Part shown: positions 51,585-54,586 of the stretch, piece after piece
How the letters are laid out: each line of letters begins with the position of its first letter
Numbering within the stretch: the first letter of the stretch is position 1
Assembly (NCBI GenBank): GCA_964499485.1
Contig: CAZCLF010000011.1
Location: 1-54,586, forward strand
From: Ga0074130 sp964499485
GTDB taxonomy: Bacteria; Pseudomonadota; Gammaproteobacteria; Burkholderiales; Rhodocyclaceae
Reading direction: 5' to 3'
DNA length: 54,586 bases
Made by a program: the position numbers and the translations under genes
The notes under the pieces: generated by a model
Database searches by the model: none
What the model saw: the letters and a program-made list of their open reading frames with translations, nothing else
What the model was told of the DNA's origin: nothing

Positions 51585-52871
51585 ATGGGCGCTAATGAAC
51601 ACATCCAGGATCATGGCCTGCTGCGCTTCCTGACCTGCGGCAGCGTCGATGACGGCAAGAGCACGCTGATTGGTCGCCTGCTGTTCGACACCAAGACCAT
51701 TTTGGTCGATACGCTCAATGCCATCGAGCGTACGTCCAAGAAGCGCGGCATGGAAGCGGTTGACCTGTCGCTGCTCACTGACGGCCTACAAGCCGAGCGC
51801 GAGCAAGGCATAACCATTGACGTGGCCTACCGCTACTTCTCAACCGGTACGCGCAAGTACATCATTGCCGACGCACCGGGCCATGAGCAGTACACACGCA
51901 ACATGGTCACCGCCGCCTCCACGGCCAACCTCGCTATCATCCTCATCGATGCGCGCAAGGGTGTGCTGACGCAAACCCGTCGCCATTCCTATCTGGCCAA
52001 TCTAGTTGGTATTCCGCACTTGCTGGTTGCCATCAATAAGATGGATTTGGTCGACTACGATCAAGCGACCTACGAAAAGATCAAAGCTGACTATCTGGCT
52101 TTCGCCAAGCAGCTCGGCATCAACGACGTACGCTTTATTCCGCTGTCGGCACTGAATGGCGACATGATCGTGGATCGTGGTGAGCGCCTAGATTGGTATG
52201 ACGGCCCGACCCTGCTCGACATTCTTGAGGAAGTGCCTTGCGCGCATACCGACCGTGACGAGCGTTTCCGTTTCCCCGTTCAATTTGTGTGCCGCCCTCA
52301 TGACTCCGCCAATCCTGAGCTGCATGACTATCGTGGCTTCATGGGGCGCGTGTCCTCGGGTGTGATTGCCAAGGGCGATGCGATTACCGTACTACCCTCT
52401 GGCGCCACCAGCACGGTGAAGGACATTCAGCTCTATGGCGAATCGCTGGCAGAAGCGCATGCCGATCAATCAGTCACGCTGCTGCTCGAAGATGAAGTAG
52501 ATATTTCGCGTGGCGATATGATCGTCAAAAGCGATGCGCAAGCACAGGTCACCAAGCAGATTGATGCCATGCTATGTTGGCTGTCGGAAACGCCGCTGGA
52601 CAAGGCGCGCAAGTACGTGGTGCGTCATACCTCCCGCGAATCCAAGGCCATTCTGTCCGGCATCGACTATCGTCTTGATATCAACTCGCTGGAGCAGCTG
52701 CCCGCTGACAAGCTGTCCGTGAACGATATTGCCAAGGTGTCGATCAAGCTCGCCCAGCCGTTGGCGATTGATCCCTATGCGGAAAATCGCGCCACTGGCG
52801 CCTTCATCGTGATTGACGAATCAACCAACAATACGGTCGGCGCCGGCATGATTCTGCAAGGCCGCGATTGA
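51585..52871 (+). CDS. cysN: Sulfate adenylyltransferase large subunit (GTPase)
   Basis: 428 residues. EF-Tu-like GTPase with P-loop GSVDDGKST (19-27), DAPGHEQYTRNM (G3), AINKMDLVDY (G4) and two beta-barrel domains. It uses GTP hydrolysis to drive APS formation by CysD. No CysC kinase domain is fused at the C-terminus. It begins right after the cysD stop and overlaps dsbB by four bases. Confidence 0.95.
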   Translation: MGANEHIQDHGLLRFLTCGSVDDGKSTLIGRLLFDTKTILVDTLNAIERTSKKRGMEAVDLSLLTDGLQAEREQGITIDVAYRYFSTGTRKYIIADAPGHEQYTRNMVTAASTANLAIILIDARKGVLTQTRRHSYLANLVGIPHLLVAINKMDLVDYDQATYEKIKADYLAFAKQLGINDVRFIPLSALNGDMIVDRGERLDWYDGPTLLDILEEVPCAHTDRDERFRFPVQFVCRPHDSANPELHDYRGFMGRVSSGVIAKGDAITVLPSGATSTVKDIQLYGESLAEAHADQSVTLLLEDEVDISRGDMIVKSDAQAQVTKQIDAMLCWLSETPLDKARKYVVRHTSRESKAILSGIDYRLDINSLEQLPADKLSVNDIAKVSIKLAQPLAIDPYAENRATGAFIVIDESTNNTVGAGMILQGRD

Positions 52872-53368
52872 TGCGACCACTTCACCCCCGCACCCTCTTC
52901 GCGCTGACCTTAACAATCAGCACGGGGCTGGTCGGGGGTGGCCTGTATCTGGCCATGGCGCTGAATCTGGCCGCCTGCCCGCTGTGCATTATTCAGCGCA
53001 TGCTGTATCTCCTACTAGCTGTTACAGCACTGATTGGCTTCAGCTTGCCCAATCGCCGCGTCGGCCAATTGATCGCGGCTGTCGTCGGATTCGACATTGC
53101 TGCGACTGGCGTGTTTGTTGCCGGCTATCAGGTGTGGCTGCAACGCTTTGCCAAAGATGTCAGTTGTGCGGCTGACGCGCCTTGGTGGGAAGACATGGTC
53201 TACTGGGCCGGAGAAAAAATCCCGCTGCTATTCCAGGCCAACGGTCTCTGCTCCGATCCGGGCTGGAAATTTCTTGGGCTCTCCATTGCCGACTGGTCAA
53301 CGCTCGCCTTTAGCGGGCTGGCGGTGCTGATGCTAATCGCCCTGCTCAAGTTGCTACGCCAACGCTAA
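52868..53368 (+). CDS. dsbB: Disulfide bond formation protein B
   Basis: 166 residues with four membrane helices. The first periplasmic pair is C37/C40 (AACPLCIIQRML) and the second is C100/C128 (KDVSCAADAPWW and ANGLCSDPGW). DsbB reoxidises DsbA using quinone. Its coupling to cysN (four-base overlap) is unusual for function but gives a sulfur-themed operon. Periplasmic disulfides would matter for the four-Cys pilin partner elsewhere in the window (inference). Confidence 0.93.
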   Translation: MMRPLHPRTLFALTLTISTGLVGGGLYLAMALNLAACPLCIIQRMLYLLLAVTALIGFSLPNRRVGQLIAAVVGFDIAATGVFVAGYQVWLQRFAKDVSCAADAPWWEDMVYWAGEKIPLLFQANGLCSDPGWKFLGLSIADWSTLAFSGLAVLMLIALLKLLRQR

Positions 53369-53435
53369 AGAAACACCCATCGCAGGCCGATTTGGCGGAA
53401 AATTACGCCATGACGCTAACAACTGCCCTGCAATA

Positions 53436-54224
53436 ATGAGTGGCACTACACCTGTATTCCCAGCCCAAGCTGCCCCTCAAACCGAGGAAGCGCAGCTGAT
53501 TGCGCGCATTGATGCCGTTCTGCCGCAAACCCAGTGCACCAAGTGTGGCTACACGGGCTGCAAGCCCTATGCAGAAGCGCTCGCCCGCGGTGAGGCTGAT
53601 ATCAATCAGTGTCCGCCCGGTGGCGACAAAGGCATTCATGTACTCGCCGAACTGCTGCAACGCGAGTACAAGCCACTCAACCCAGTCAATGGCCTAGAGA
53701 AGCCACGCGAACTGGCTTTCATTGATGAGCAACTGTGCATTGGTTGCACACTGTGCATTCAAGCGTGCCCGGTTGATGCCATCGTCGGCGCCGCCAAGCT
53801 CATGCATACCGTCATTGCGTCGCAATGCACAGGCTGCGATCTGTGTGTCGCGCCCTGCCCGGTCGACTGCATCTACATGCAGCCCATTCCAGCTAATCAG
53901 CTGCCTTCAGAAAGCGAGCAAGCCGCACTGGCAGATATTTGGCGCAAGAACCACGAATTTCATCTATTCCGCCTTGAGCGCGCGCGGATTGAAAAACCGC
54001 AGAAAGCCTCTGCCCTCAAGGCCAGCGACACGCCCCCCAAGCCCGCTGCCGAACTGATGGCGGCTGACTCGAAAAAAGCACTCATTGCCGCCGCGATGGA
54101 ACGCGCCCGCCAACAACGCGAAGCCATCAAACCCAAGAACACCGACACGCTCAGTGAAGCCACCAAGGCTGAGATTGAGGCCATTGAAGCGCGTCGCGCC
54201 GCCCAGGCCAAGGATGAACCTTGA
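53436..54224 (+). CDS. RnfB/RsxB-like iron-sulfur protein without membrane anchor
   Basis: 262 residues. A 4Fe-4S domain CTKCGYTGCKPYAEAL is followed by two ferredoxin clusters, CIGCTLCIQACP and CTGCDLCVAPCP, and a charged Ala/Lys tail of about 90 residues. Normal RnfB has an N-terminal membrane helix; here it is absent and no rnfA, C, D, G or E gene is visible to the window end. This orphan form next to nth is common in betaproteobacteria. It may serve as an electron carrier, for example for cluster assembly or sulfite reduction (inference). Confidence 0.87.
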   Translation: MSGTTPVFPAQAAPQTEEAQLIARIDAVLPQTQCTKCGYTGCKPYAEALARGEADINQCPPGGDKGIHVLAELLQREYKPLNPVNGLEKPRELAFIDEQLCIGCTLCIQACPVDAIVGAAKLMHTVIASQCTGCDLCVAPCPVDCIYMQPIPANQLPSESEQAALADIWRKNHEFHLFRLERARIEKPQKASALKASDTPPKPAAELMAADSKKALIAAAMERARQQREAIKPKNTDTLSEATKAEIEAIEARRAAQAKDEP

Positions 54225-54245
54225 TGCTCAGGACGCACTAAGTCG

Positions 54246-54586
54246 ATGAACCCGCAAATTCGCTACGAAATATTCAAGCGTCTGGCTAAAGCCATCCCCA
54301 AGCCAGAAACCGAGCTGGAATATGAGACCCCGTACCAGCTGCTGGTTGCCGTTGTACTGTCAGCCCAAGCGACTGACAAGGGTGTGAATATCGCCACACG
54401 CCCACTGTTCAAACGCGCACCGACACCCGAGAAAATGGTGGCGCTGGGCTTGGACAAGATCACTGATGCCGTCAAGACGATAGGTCTATTCCGCACCAAG
54501 GCCAAGAACGTGCTGGCGCTGTCGCAATTACTGCTCGAACATCATGGTGGTGAAGTGCCGAATGATCGCGAGGCGCTGGAAGCGCT
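54246..54586 (+). CDS. nth: Endonuclease III (3' end outside window)
   Basis: First 113 codons of a DNA glycosylase/AP lyase of base excision repair. YQLLVAVVLSAQATDKGVNI is the family start; TIGLFRTKAKNVLALSQLLL leads towards the helix-hairpin-helix, and the catalytic Lys, Asp and cluster Cys lie beyond the window edge. It lies 21 bases after the RnfB-like gene, a conserved pair. Confidence 0.93.
   Translation, partial: MNPQIRYEIFKRLAKAIPKPETELEYETPYQLLVAVVLSAQATDKGVNIATRPLFKRAPTPEKMVALGLDKITDAVKTIGLFRTKAKNVLALSQLLLEHHGGEVPNDREALEA

Noticed and set aside
1..54586. CRISPR arrays, insertion sequences, prophage or plasmid functions
   Set aside because: No regularly spaced repeats, transposase, integrase or phage structural genes were seen.

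Overview
The window looks like a chromosome segment of a betaproteobacterium. Evidence for this is the order tRNA-Val / thrS-infC-rpmI-rplT-pheS-pheT-ihfA-merR / tRNA-Pro on the minus strand, the aat-bpt-pyrD trio, the sulfate-assimilation block tauE-cysI-DUF934-cysH-cysD-cysN, and an orphan soluble RnfB next to nth. The genus cannot be fixed from the sequence alone. No insertion sequence, phage, CRISPR array or rRNA was seen.

Layout. 1-6811 (minus): a LapB/LapC-like type I secretion pair (the membrane fusion protein runs off the left edge) behind a CHASE-PAS hybrid histidine kinase. 7009-14365 (plus): a tight seven-gene run of CYTH-CHAD triphosphatase, SixA-like phosphatase, HAD phosphatase, PAP2 membrane phosphatase, FAD oxidoreductase, GtrA-like protein and a GT-C-like membrane protein. 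Its later genes look AT-richer than the rest and suggest lipid-linked sugar chemistry. 14295-21915 (minus): the most unusual part. It holds a thioredoxin-like protein, a TPR-GT41 (OGT-like) glycosyltransferase, a 60-residue type IV pilin, a separate Sec-exported four-cysteine partner, an ABC-2 permease, a TPR protein with a GspG-like tail, an ABC ATPase and a large membrane protein. The short pilin closely resembles the Geobacter PilA-N class, so this reads as a split-pilin locus. A well-matched sigma-54 -24/-12 promoter sits in front of the pilin.

21968-27168: mixed metabolic and signalling genes (class II aldolase, methyltransferase, 4-OT tautomerase, MBL hydrolase, HDOD protein, cobA, an HTH-REC regulator). 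27502-35215: the translation-related cluster with two tRNAs; infC starts at ATC. 35338-41424: a NlpC/P60 hydrolase, an iron(III) transporter whose three genes are in mixed orientation, and the N-degron transferases aat and bpt. 41479-46436: pyrD facing a hydroxy-acid oxidase, a PiuC-like dioxygenase and a TonB-dependent receptor. Fur-box-like palindromes sit in or beside three promoters of the iron genes.

46763-54586: sulfur assimilation (CysN/CysD make APS, CysH of the APS-reductase type makes sulfite, CysI makes sulfide, and CobA supplies the first siroheme step), then dsbB, rnfB-like and partial nth. A run of 100 N inside cysD is flanked on both sides by the same 55 bases. It is best explained as an unmerged contig overlap, and cysD is intact when the two copies are joined.
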